From: Emiliania huxleyi CCMP1516
Taxonomy: Eukaryota > Haptophyta > Isochrysidales > Noelaerhabdaceae
NCBI RefSeq assembly: GCF_000372725.1
Contig: NW_005199577.1
Span: 48,310-112,309, forward strand
DNA length: 64,000 nucleotides
Reading direction: 5' to 3'
Part shown: in pieces, positions 51,444 to 60,955 of the stretch
How the letters are laid out: every line of letters starts with the position of its first letter
How positions within the stretch are numbered: the first letter of the stretch is position 1
Program-made: the position numbers and the translations under genes
Notes under the pieces: model-generated
The model's input: only the letters and a program-made list of their open reading frames with translations
Databases searched by the model: none
Told to the model about the DNA's origin: nothing

Positions 51444-53597
51444 CTCGCTCCCGCCGCCCCTGCCGCCGCCGCCACCACGACCACCTGCCCTCGGAGCCGT
51501 CCCACTGTCGTCGTCAGGGCTGGCCTGGCGTGCTCTTGGCCCTGCAGACATCGCCACCGCTGCGGCCGACGCCCCCGCTCCCGCCCCTCCCGCCGCCGCC
51601 GCCCCTGCCGCCGCCTCCCCGGCCGCCCCCCGCCGCCACATCCGCCACGCCTCGGCGAGAGCGGAAGAAGGCCGGTGCGCCGCCTCCGCGCCATGCCCGC
51701 GCGCCTCGCCTCCGACGCGATCGCGGAGAGCGCGTGCCCTCCTGCTACCCGCGCGGATCTGGAAGGAGATCTCCGCCAAGCGCGCCATGTGGGCGGCGGC
51801 CGCAAATACCGCGGCGCCGTCCAGCCAACGTCGCAAGCCTTGCCGACAGCGCCGCGCGCAGACTGCGGCACGCGCCGCCGCCGCAGCCTCACCCGCCGTC
51901 GCCCGCCGAGACGCGAGGCACCGCCATCGCTCCAGTGCGCAGCGCATCGCCACCAAACAGGCAGCCGCCGCGGTGCGACGACCGATCTGGCCGAGAGCTG
52001 CCTCCGAGCGGCCAGACGCTCTCCAGCGGCGAAACGCGGCGCGCCGCCTCCTCGCAGCGACCGCCGCCTCCGCACGCAGCAGCCTCCGCGAGAGGGCAGC
52101 GAGGCCGCCTCCCTGCCGCGCCCACACACAGAGCGCGCGCAAAGCCGAGAGCCGCTCCCGCCGCCGCGCGACTTGAGACCCGGCACCCGCCGCGCCGCGC
52201 CACGCCGCCGCGCGCCGCCGCCAGAGCCGGAGCGCGCGAACCGCGCGGTGTGCCCTCCCCGTCTGAGCCGCAGACTGGCGTGACCGCACGCCTCGCAGCG
52301 CCGTCACCCACCGCCGAAAGCACCGCCTCTGCGCGAGGCGGCGGCCGCACCGCTGCACCGCCTCCCCCTGCGCTGCCGCCGCCGCCGCGCGGAGATGCCA
52401 CGCGGCGAAGCGGCGCTGGCGGCCGCGCTGGCGGCAAGCGCGGTCGGCGCGAGAGTCGAGCAGCGCCGCGCCGAGGCCGGAGACGACCGCCCTCGCCCAC
52501 CGACGAAGAGCAGCGTGCATCGCCTCCCTTATTCGCGCCTGGAAGCGGGCGTGAGAGGAGCGGCGCAGAGCCGCTCTGGAGCCTTCGGAGCGCCGCACGG
52601 CGTGGGCCCGCATCGCCCTCCAGCCTCGCCGTAGCTGCATCGCGCGCCCAGCCGCCGCTGCGAGCCCGCACTGCGCGCCGCGCGCCGCGCCAGCGACTAG
52701 GGCGGCGGCAGCGCGCCGCAGCCGTGCGACGTCTCGCCGTCGGCCGAGCGCCTACGTAGTGGTAGACTGCGGATCACAACGTCGAATCCCCTCCAAGGTG
52801 AGACGCAGCCGCCGACCGAACGCCTGCGCAGCCTCGATCCGGCCCAGTGCTGCGTTTGTAGACGCGGCCCACCGTTCCACCGACCGCCGCAGCCGCCCCG
52901 CGCGCCCCCGCGCCACCGCCGCGCCCGCGCGCCTCACGCAGCTGAGATGGAGAGAGCACCAGGCCGCCCAGCGCCGAAGCGCGCGGAGGCGGGAGCGCCG
53001 CGAGCTCCGGCGGGAAGCCATCTCGCTGCGCAGCCTACTCTCGCGCCTCCCCACCGCCGCCCGACTCCACCCAAGCAGCACTGCCGCAGCAGCCGACTGG
53101 CGCCACACCTCGCCCGCCGCAGTTGCAACCGCCGCCGCAGCCTCCGCCTCCGCCGCGGCCTCGGCCTCCGCTGCGGCCTCGGCCTCCGCCTGCTCCGCCT
53201 GCTCCGCCTCCGCCGCCAAAGGCGGACCCGCAGGGTGCTCTGCCTTCGCCGCAGGCGGAGGAGGAGCGGCGAGCTCTCGGACCTCCTCTGCGCAGCCGCG
53301 GAGCGCCGTCGAGAGACCCGAGAGAGCTGCGCTCGAGGGATCGCCGCGCGCCGCCGCGAGCAACTCGCAGGCCCAGCGCTCATCTGCCGCGTCGGCACCG
53401 GCAGACTCAGCGGCGGCGAGCAGCAGCAGCTCCTCGCGGCGGCCAAGCAACGGGTCTGCGAGCGGAGACAGCAGGCGGGTGGTGCGGCTGTACGCAGACG
53501 GGGAGGGCATCAGCGCTGGCGCAGAAGAATTTGCGGCGTCCTCTGTTTTTTCTTTCTTTTCCAAGTGCTCCAAGTACGGGCGCGGAGGAGGAGGCAT
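51108..53597 (-). CDS. Sfi1-like Trp-repeat protein
   Basis: Two large exons (53597-about 52790 and 52640-51108). The first begins MPPPPRPYLEHLEKKEK. Across both, Arg/Ala-rich helices carry spaced Trp signatures: ALRRWAAWCSLHL, LRRSVERWAAS, ALRRWARAV, RRFAAWHLRAA, CFRRWVTALRG, ALRLWRRRAAAW, ALCVWARQGG, AAFRRWRASG, ALERWRCLASR, GLRRWLDG, AWRMWRRG. Spacing of roughly 30-40 residues resembles the centrin-binding repeats of Sfi1 at basal bodies and centrosomes. A Gly tract and two VARECAAxGxxAAxWRxLA repeats close the protein. The opposite strand is also open because of extreme GC, so codon evidence is weak; the ordered Trp pattern is the main support. Confidence 0.55.
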
Positions 53598-53627
53598 TAC
53601 AAATTTCTCTTTTTCTTGTTATCACTT

Positions 53628-53628
<1 letters not shown>

Positions 53629-53696
<68 letters not shown>
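53629..53696. repeat. (AG)34 microsatellite
   Basis: Uninterrupted AG dinucleotides for 68 nt, just upstream of the Sfi1-like gene start. Confidence 0.98.
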
Positions 53697-53698
<2 letters not shown>

Positions 53699-53992
53699 CC
53701 AAGAGACGAGTCACGAGAGGGGTCTCGACGATCTCAGAATCCATTCGCATCGGCCCAGGCGCGGATCGCTTCAATGAGTGTACCCGTGAATGGGCAGTTA
53801 ACGACCGCACTCAAGTGCTCCAACCAAATGCTCCTCGCACAAACACTGGGCACGGGACACTGGCGCGCCATCCAGTTCGAGTCAATAGTCAACCCCGGAT
53901 GTGGGGCGAGCGTCAGCGAGACAGTGCAAGCTGTTCCCACAGCAGGCTGGAAGTACCTTGCCAGCTCCCTCCCTCTCTCAAGCTCTCTCCCA
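53697..53992. other. Intergenic, dispersed repeat fragments
   Basis: 53829-53872 matches the CTCGCAC...ACACTGGGCACGGGAC element, and AGCAGGCTGGAAGTAC (53941-53956) recurs at 24575 (inverted) and 59583. Confidence 0.6.
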
Positions 53993-55592
53993 TCATAGGC
54001 CCATATGCTGGAGCGAATCCTCAGAGTAGGAGTGCGCGATCCTGTACGAGCGCAACAGCGGGTTGAGCTCCTTGAAGGGCGGCGACGAGTACAAGTCGTC
54101 CGAGTGCTTCTTCTCGATCTTCTTGAAGTTGTCCGGCGCATGCAACAGCTCGCCACCTGGAACATGCGGCTCGTATCCTTCGGCCTCGGCCTCGGCCTTC
54201 GAGAACATCTCGACGTGGCGCGTGTCGCCCTCGCTCAGCCGCGTGCCCTGAATGGCCGCCCAGCCCGAATGCGTGAGTGCCGGCTCGAGAGACCACACGG
54301 GGTGGTCCGCGTCATATTTGCGCCAGCCGGGCCGGCACAGCTCATACTCCTGTAGCACCATGCCCTCTTGCAGGCGGATGAGCTCCCGCTTGGCGCGCGC
54401 GCGGAACATGCTTGCGCGAATGCGTGCCGCAGCGCCAAGAATACGCTCGCGAAGCATCGCGTCAAAGAGCCGGCACGTGGCGCGGGCGGCGCCGAGAAGA
54501 ACTGGCACATCTAGCCTGCGGCTGATTACTCCCCACCGACCGCTGGCCGGTAAGCCAGAGTGAACAACCGCAGCAAGCACGGCGGCGAGCGCGTCATCGT
54601 CCAACACTGCCAGCGGCGCCTCGGCGAGGGCTGCGTGCCTGTCCGTAGACTGCAAAAGCCGCAGCGACGCCGCCTTGACCCTGACCGCCTCGCGGCCGCT
54701 CAAGCGTACCGGGAAACGCCCATTGGCGGTGCGCCGGCCGATGACGACGGCGCGCCGGCCGTTGAGCTGCGGCGCCTTGAGGGGAGAGAGAGCGATGGCT
54801 GACAATCACCCACTCACTCTCACCGTGACTCTCACTCCCTCACTCAGGCGCCTTGCTCAGGCCAGTCAGCTCGACCCCGGTGCCCGTCTCGAGGAGCTTG
54901 TTCACTATCGCGCCAAAGCTTGCATGTCCGCTCGCGAGCCGGTCGGTCAGCACGTCGTGTTCGGCGTCAGTCATTATCTCTCGCGCCAGTGCGTCCTGCG
55001 TGATGGCGTCAAAGGCAGCCTCGTCCTCAGCGAGCCGCTGCGCCCTTGATGGGGTCTGCGGTGGCTCCCGCGCGTTGCGCCCTGTCGCGCGGCCCTTGTC
55101 CGATGAAAACTCATTGATGAGCCGCGCAACCTCGGCGTGCCCGCTGAGCTCCGCCATCAGCGCGGCATTGGCGCCAGGTCTGAACGGAAATCTGGTTTCG
55201 TCCGGAAGCCGAATGTCGATGCGCGCTCCGTGCTCGAGCAGCAGCCTGACACAGCTCTTGTAACCCTGCTGTGCGGCAAACATGAGCGGCGTCGCGCCAC
55301 GCCATTCCGCCGACTGCTTAGCCAACATCGGATTCCCTCGGGCGAACTTCTTGAGGTCGTCGAAGCGCGCGTTGACGTTTGCGCCGCGGTCAATCAGTTC
55401 CTTGGCGAAGCTGGTGAGGCCCTTCCTCGCGCATGTGTGTAGGAGCGTCTTGCCATCGTCGCTGTAGTCGGCGGGCATGCCTTGATCGAGCAACTGTCGT
55501 ACGAGGCGAGTGCGGTTCGCGAGGCTGTCGCCGGTCTCCTCCAGACACATGACCGCCATGCCGAATCCCTCCCAAACCTCGTCGTCGGGCAT
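53993..55592 (-). CDS. Ankyrin / SH3-like / F-box-like protein
   Basis: Two exons joined by a 76-nt GC-AG intron (54776-54851), 507 residues. The start at 55592 is the first ATG (MPDDEVWEGFGMAV). Ankyrin repeats: DGKTLLHTCARKGLTSFAKE, ATPLMFAAQQGYKSCVRLLL, NAALMAELSGHAEVARLI. Then VELTGLSKAPQLNGRRAVV, RFPVRLSGREAVRVKAASL, the module also found in the genes at 28686 and 45302. Then an F-box-like stretch (DDALAAVLAAVV ... ATCRLFDAMLRERI), and a conserved-looking tail (DHPVWSLEPALTHSGW, YSSPPFKELNPLLRS). A protein-binding adaptor by architecture; partner unknown. Both intron borders carry CAAGGCGCC. Confidence 0.75.
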
Positions 55593-55621
55593 GTCGACAG
55601 CCACTAGGGGGGCCCTACAGC

Positions 55622-55789
55622 CTATGCTCTCGCTGTGAACACCGGCTTTGAGTAGTGCGCCATCTCTCCCACGCTATTCGTGACCTCGAGTTGGTACATC
55701 AACTTGGCAGAGAGCGTTGAGCCGGTGCCACAGGCGAGGGCGAGTACAAAGACGGCGACCGCGGCGAGACTAGCATTCATGCTTCGCAT
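55622..55789 (-). pseudogene. Truncated DMT-type transporter N-terminus
   Basis: Starts MRSMNASLAAVAVFVLALAC. One transmembrane helix is followed by GTGSTLSAKLMYQLEV and EMAHYSKPVF, reminiscent of the first helix and loop of CRT/SLC35F6-like drug/metabolite transporters (xTLSxKxMYQ ... KPxFQ). It stops after 55 residues, and the ankyrin gene begins 30 bp further on, so the remaining nine helices are absent. A broken copy is the simplest reading; a small membrane protein is possible. Confidence 0.4.
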
Positions 55790-56143
55790 CGGTGCTGGGT
55801 AACGGCGGCACGCTGAGAGGGGTGGCCGAGCCGAGGTTGCTTCCCGTCCTCGTTCGCGTCGACGTGGCAAAGGGCGGGGACGTGCGAGTTTGCTCCTTGT
55901 AACACATCCCGTTCGAACCACTGCCCCCCTCCCTGCAGACGCGCACCCCCAGGGCTAGGGCTCTCTAGCCCATAATCCGATACCGATCATCCGGCCCGCT
56001 GGGTGCGCTTCTTAGCTCCCCGGCCCTGGGTGTGAGGTGTAGGTTAATGACGTCACTCCAAGTGCTCCAAGTGCACTGCACACAAGCTCCAAAAGAGTTA
56101 AAAGCGCGAACGAGACCCCCGCACAAACACACCTATCCAACGG
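55790..56143. other. Intergenic
   Basis: No gene. Holds a third copy of the CACTCCAAGTGCTCCAAGTGC element (56054-56074). Confidence 0.6.
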
Positions 56144-57300
56144 ATGTGGGGCGAGCGTCTGCTGGAGCGTGCGCGATCCTGTGATGGAGGCTGCTTGACA
56201 TTCGCGCCCCTTGCCGAGGCCTCTAGGGTCAAGATAAAAGGAGGCGATAAAGAGGGGAGAACAGCCGTCGGCCTTTTCATGGAAACTAAGCCTGGCGCCT
56301 GGCGGGGTCTCTGCCGCACTCGAAACGAATCCTTGGTGGCGGCGGGGCGGTATGGGTCTTTTCGAGCACGGCGCAATGCGATCGTGCTGCAGTATCACCT
56401 CGTGTACTGCGACACGCTACTACTGCGCGTGGCGGCTTCCGTGTTGAGCTTCGCCTCCTTCCGCGAGGGCATCAAGACCGGCGACGGCTCGGTGGTCGCG
56501 TCGATCCTCATGCCTCTCTACTTTTTGACGGTCGCGTTTGGTGTGCTGCTGCCGCGGCCGTTGGTCACCATCGGTGCGGCCTTCTTGCTGGCGGGCGTGA
56601 AGCTGGGCGTGTGCATGTCAGTTTGCTTGCACCGCTGGGGCCTGGGCCGCCCACGGCGCGTTCTCGTGCTCCTATCCTTTCGCCGTCGTTCTCTCGGTGC
56701 TCGGCTGCCTCGCCACGCAAGGCGGCCCGGTGTGGTGGGGCTCCAAGCACCGTGTCCATCACGCATACTGCGAGAAGGCGCGCGACCCGCACAGCCCGCG
56801 GTGGCGCCTTTTCGTGGTTCGGGAAGGAGAACAAGTACGTGGACCTCGAGCACTCGACTCGAGCACGTGCCGCTGCACCTCGAGGGCACGCTCCTCCTCC
56901 TCATCGACACGTACTCGTTTCTCCCAACCCTCGTGGAGCTCGCTTGCGCGCGTTTCGCTACTTCGGCGTGACCGGGCTGTACATATCGTACGTGGCCGGG
57001 GCGCTCTGCAAGGTGGGCTCACTCTGGTTCAACGTCACCAACCACCCGCCCGAGCAGCAGCCGCGGCTGCGGCGCCGTCGACGACAGGCGCTGCAGACGC
57101 CGAACGTCTTCTTTGCGATGGTGCAGGAGGTGACGTGGCCATACACGTTCCTCATCGGTGAGGCGGCCCACGACTACCATCACGTCCACCCGGCGCTCGC
57201 CCACCGCCCCGGCGGAGTCGACCTGCCCTACTACTTCTTCATCCGGCCACTCGAGGCCTGCGCGGACTCGTCTGGGGCGTCAAGCACACGCGCGCGGAGC
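56144..57300 (+). pseudogene. Acyl-lipid/acyl-CoA delta-9-type desaturase, frameshifted
   Basis: All three His boxes are readable: HRW-x-AH (about 56629), HRVHH (about 56747) and HDYHH (about 57172), with LGCLATQGGPVWWGSKHR between the first two, KARDPHSPRW after, SWFGKENKYVD, and membrane-spanning stretches (SILMPLYFLTVAFGVLLP; GVTGLYISYVAGALCKVGSL). But the reading frame changes at least four times (near 56640, 56800, 56855 and 56955) at points where no intron fits. Such enzymes put a double bond into saturated acyl chains using a di-iron centre held by the His boxes. Either a recently inactivated gene or base-level sequence errors. Confidence 0.7.
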
Positions 57301-57678
57301 ACAAATGGGAAGGCGCCACAGCGGGAGGAAGCAAAGGACACCCTGAGTAGCCACTCGGTGAGATCCGGGACCCGCGTCGCGGTGACTCTCGCGTCTCGGT
57401 GTCGGGTGTGTGTCCCCGGGGCGGGGCCGGGGGGGGGGGGGGGGTCGCGTCACCAAAAGACGTGGCTGAGTATCGGGCGCGTTGAAATACTTGATTGTGG
57501 GATTTTCGATAGCCTTGCACGCCAACACACTCTCGCACACAGGCGCGGACAACCCGCGCAGCGCGTGCGCAGACGAATTGATAAATACCGTAGACCATGC
57601 ACCGTAATGCGTAAACTCGTGCATCAAGCACAGACAGGGGCACTCAAGCCCCTCGCAGTTCGCGAGGGAGCGCCGCCC
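57301..57678. other. Intergenic
   Basis: No gene seen. A G run of about 18 nt at 57430-57447. Confidence 0.5.
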
Positions 57679-59361
57679 TCAGCCGCCAGCCTCGACCTGC
57701 TCGTCATCGACGAGGGGGAAGACGTAAAACTCGAGGAAGACGTTGCTGCACGACGCCATGTCGCTCGGGAACTTGCACATCAAGTAGAGCAGCCCTACAA
57801 GCGGCACGGAAGCTCACCGCGGCTCGTGCCGCACTCCCTCCTCGGGCCGCGCGCCTTGCGAGTCGATCTTGAGGCACGTCTCGTCCGACTCGCGGATGGA
57901 GCGCAGCGCGAGATGGACGAGCGAGAAGCGATAGTCGAACTCAAGCTCCTCGGCCGCCTGTTGCGCGCGGAAAGGGCGCCGTCGGGCTCAGCCCGAAATG
58001 CGGCGGCCCCTCCGCTCCCTCCACGCACCTCGAAGTGGACGAGGCTCTCCGGTGGGTACGCCATCTCGCAACCCAAGTCGACCGAGCTCACCTGCTCGCA
58101 CCGCAACGGCCGCGGGTGAGCAAGAGTCCAGTGGGGCGAGAGCCGGCGGCGGCGGCCGGGAGCCGTCAGCGAGAGCTGCGGCGGGTCAAGCGCGACGCGG
58201 AGGCAGAGCCGCTTGTCCTTCTGGGCGCCTGAGGCGTAGCGGACGCACGTCTCAGTGCTTGGCGCGGCCAGCTGGGAGAGAGGGACGCCGCATCGCTGGG
58301 GACGGCAGCCACTGGCGCTGGTGGTGGCACTGGTGGGTGGGTGGGGTGGAGAGGACGCCGCGCTCGCGCAAGCACGCGCGCCCGTGTCGCCGCCCCACTC
58401 CAGCTCGGCGATGCCGTCATGCAACGCGTCCGACTTGATCACGATCCGCACCTGAGCGGCCGTGGCTCTCGCAGTCCGCGCGCCTCGCGAGACGTGGCGT
58501 GGCGGGGGGACGGCGGGGCTCGCACCGGCGTGTGGCTGTCCATGAGGATGGGCTCGGCGGGCTCGACGTCCATGGTGTGCAGCATGCACTGCGTCACCGC
58601 CGTCCCGTCGACCAGCGTCAGCATCAGGCACCTGCGGCCGGGCGCGCAGCTCGGGGGCGGCAGCAGGCGCAGGGGCGGCCTGCGCGGGGCGGGGCGCACG
58701 ACGTCTCTTCGCGGAAGGAGAGCTGCAGCGTCGCCGGCTTGTCGAGTCCGCCTGGGCAGCACACAACCGACCTCACCGGCCAAGCAGGGACAGGGCCCCG
58801 GCAAGAGGGGCGTGGCGCCTGAGCCGCCCCCGCTGAGGATGCGCAGGCACTCGACGAGCGTCGAGAGGTTGAGACCAAACTGGAGCGGCTCGTGCTCCTC
58901 GCTGGTGGAGTAGTGCGCCTCCGCCTACGGAGCACGCGCAGCTCGCGCAGTCGACGAGGCGGGCCGCGCCCCGCGAGCACGACGGGGCGTCGCGCACCAG
59001 CTGCCACTCGTGGAACAGGCCGCGCTTCATGTATGCGCTCGCCTGCGGACGCCGGAGTGTGGGCGGTGTCACGTGCCGCGGTAGAGGGGAGCGACGTCGC
59101 TCTCGCACCTGCAGGCTCTTGGCCTCGTTGACCGTGAAGTTGATGCCGTGCTCAGACACCTGGCACCAGCAGATGGGCCCGCCCGACGCCTGGTATGCGC
59201 GCCGCCGCGGCGTGAGACGCGGGAGTGGACGAGGTGGCGTGGTGGCGGCCCGCCTGCGACTTTGAATCCGACTTGAGCAGCAAGCACTGGAGCATGGTGG
59301 TGACCACCTTGGTCGCGTCCGTGCGGCAGTCGAGGGAGGGAGACGACGGGGCGGCGTCCAT
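57679..59361 (-). CDS. RAD1: RAD1-like subunit of the 9-1-1 checkpoint clamp
   Basis: Multi-exon gene. Order of recognisable pieces: start MDAAPSSPSLDCRTDATKVV; HGINFTVNEAKSLQ joined across intron 59043-59108 to ASAYMKRGLFHEWQLV; GLNLSTLVECLRILSGGG; PATLQLSF; LTLVDGTAVTQCMLHTMDVE with PAEPILMD; VIKSDALHDGIAELEW; LSLTAPG; SVDLGCEMAYPPESLVHFEV; RFSLVHLALRSIRESDETCL; and a last exon LLYLMCKFPSD, FLEFYVFPLVDDEQVEAGG. These match RAD1 block by block (EAK..QA.A.....F.E; N...L..CL.IFG; the sliding-clamp fold). RAD1 with RAD9 and HUS1 forms a ring loaded at damaged DNA. About seven introns; most boundaries are not resolved. Confidence 0.8.
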
Positions 59362-59821
59362 TGCGCGCAGCAAGCGTGGTAGTTCCGAGACTCTGAGGAC
59401 ACATCATGGCGAAGGGTGGGGGGAGGGCGAGACGTCTCTGGGTGGAAATCTCTCTCCCCGGGCAGATGGAGCGTCGTCCAGCACCGTGCGAGAGCGGCTG
59501 GGCCCACCCGGCGGGAAGCAATCGAAAAGAATTGTTAACTCACAATCGAAAAGAATCCTTGATCACGTCAACGAGCCTCGGCCAGGCTGGAAGTAACAAT
59601 CAACAACAACAAAACTCGTGCTCCCGATCGGCTAGGGAGCCTGAACCCTCTCCTCGGTTGTTAGTGTTGGCCGCTTTGTGTATCTCGAGACCTCGAGAGA
59701 AGGCCGCCCGCAGGCCTCCCCGAGGGCCCGAGTCACAATTGGCTTTCTTTTGGCGGGCAAGTTGTTAGTGCGTCGCCGCTCACGTTGCGTCGCCGCTCAC
59801 GACCACGCTCACGACCACCGC
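59362..59821. other. Intergenic, dispersed repeats
   Basis: Between RAD1 (minus) and the HHL1-like gene (plus). Carries a 22-bp element TATCTCGAGACCTCGAGAGA-AG (59681-59702), an exact inverted match to 24512-24533, and AGGCTGGAAGTA. Confidence 0.6.
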
Positions 59822-60574
59822 ATGTGTCGGTTTGTCGTCCTATTGTCGCTGGCCTCGCTCGCGGCCGTGTCGGCGCTCTCGCCCGGCAGCCTGCGCGTGA
59901 CGGCGGTTGCCGGGCACCAGCGGCACGGCGCTGTGATCATGAAGGGGCGCGCGCAGGGCGGAGGGCCGGCAAAGAGCAAGTTTGGACACAAGCGGAAAAA
60001 GCTGAGCGTGCGGCTCGACCACATCCGCGTCGAGAAGGAGGCCGCCAAGAAGAAGCGCAGACCGCGGCCGCAGCGCGTCGTGTCCGCCAAGCGCCAGTGG
60101 GACCGCCACAAGGCGCTCGTCGGCGGAGGGCAGAGCCCGTGGGCCGTCTTTGCGCGGGCCGAGGGCGGCGGCGAGTGGCTGCCGGTTGGCAACGTCAGCT
60201 TCGCCGAGGGAGACGCCGCGCAGGCGGCGGCGACACACAAGCGGCTCATCCTCGAGCACGCCGTCCGCCTCTACCCTCAATTGTACCCGCAGAGGCACTC
60301 GTTGCAGGCTGCGGTTGAGGCCTCTCAGGGCTCCGGCGGCGCGACCGCTGCCGCACTCGAGCCGCAGCCGCAGCCACAGCAGCCAGCGTTGTGCGGCTTC
60401 GTCGGCCGCGAGGACGTCGCCAGTGGATATTATTGCACGCGGCCGTCGGGGGTGGCGGCGCACGTCGGCGACCGCGATCTGAAGAGCAAGGTCAAGCTGA
60501 GTGGCATCGGTCTCGACTCCAAGTCGGCGGTGGCGATCCAGTTTTCAGAGTCGCTGGACTTGCGTGGACACTGA
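59822..60574 (+). CDS. HHL1-like (DUF6523-type) plastid protein
   Basis: Intronless, 250 residues. N-terminus MCRFVVLLSLASLAAVSALS is a signal peptide followed by a basic transit-like stretch, the bipartite leader used for complex plastids. Core: GQSPWAVFARAEGGGEWLPV, GNVSFAEG, THKRLILEHAVRLYPQL, resembling the plant HHL1 family (WxVxGRxxxGPWxPVGD ... AFRLFPKL), where it helps protect photosystem II in high light. A basic Lys-rich segment (KSKFGHKRKKLSVRLDHIRV) precedes it, and there is a Gln/Pro linker and an unassigned C-terminal part. The transfer of function from plants is inference. Confidence 0.65.
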   Translation: MCRFVVLLSLASLAAVSALSPGSLRVTAVAGHQRHGAVIMKGRAQGGGPAKSKFGHKRKKLSVRLDHIRVEKEAAKKKRRPRPQRVVSAKRQWDRHKALVGGGQSPWAVFARAEGGGEWLPVGNVSFAEGDAAQAAATHKRLILEHAVRLYPQLYPQRHSLQAAVEASQGSGGATAAALEPQPQPQQPALCGFVGREDVASGYYCTRPSGVAAHVGDRDLKSKVKLSGIGLDSKSAVAIQFSESLDLRGH

Positions 60575-60955
60575 GCACCGACGGCGAGACCAGAGTATCC
60601 TGGCTTGGTCGTGTGCAGCTCACAGTATTTGCGCGTACGCGGAAAGGAGGAGTTTACGGCCTTGCACAGGTGTTTCACAGTCAGGTCATGCAAAATAAAT
60701 CCGAGAAATATTCGGCGGTGTACAGCCGTTTTTGCTTTTTTGGTCCTTCTTCAGGCACCTTGCCTTCGCTTCCCATCGATGTGCACCATTTCGGGCGGAT
60801 GTCCGGACCCGGAGAGCGCGACAACCGACAAGCGGGAGCGGAATGGCAAATCCGGCCTCACGCCCGACAAGACCAAGCGTCCCTCCGTCGGGGGAGCCCG
60901 GACCGGAAAAAAAAATTGCGTTTTACCTGCGAAAGACACTACTCTCCCCCCCCCG
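60575..60955. other. Intergenic
   Basis: No gene recognised; probably the 3' UTR of the HHL1-like gene and a short spacer. Confidence 0.5.

Noticed and set aside
57598-58120. Plus-strand open frame opposite RAD1
   Set aside because: Antisense shadow; the minus strand carries ordered RAD1 blocks and a proper stop.
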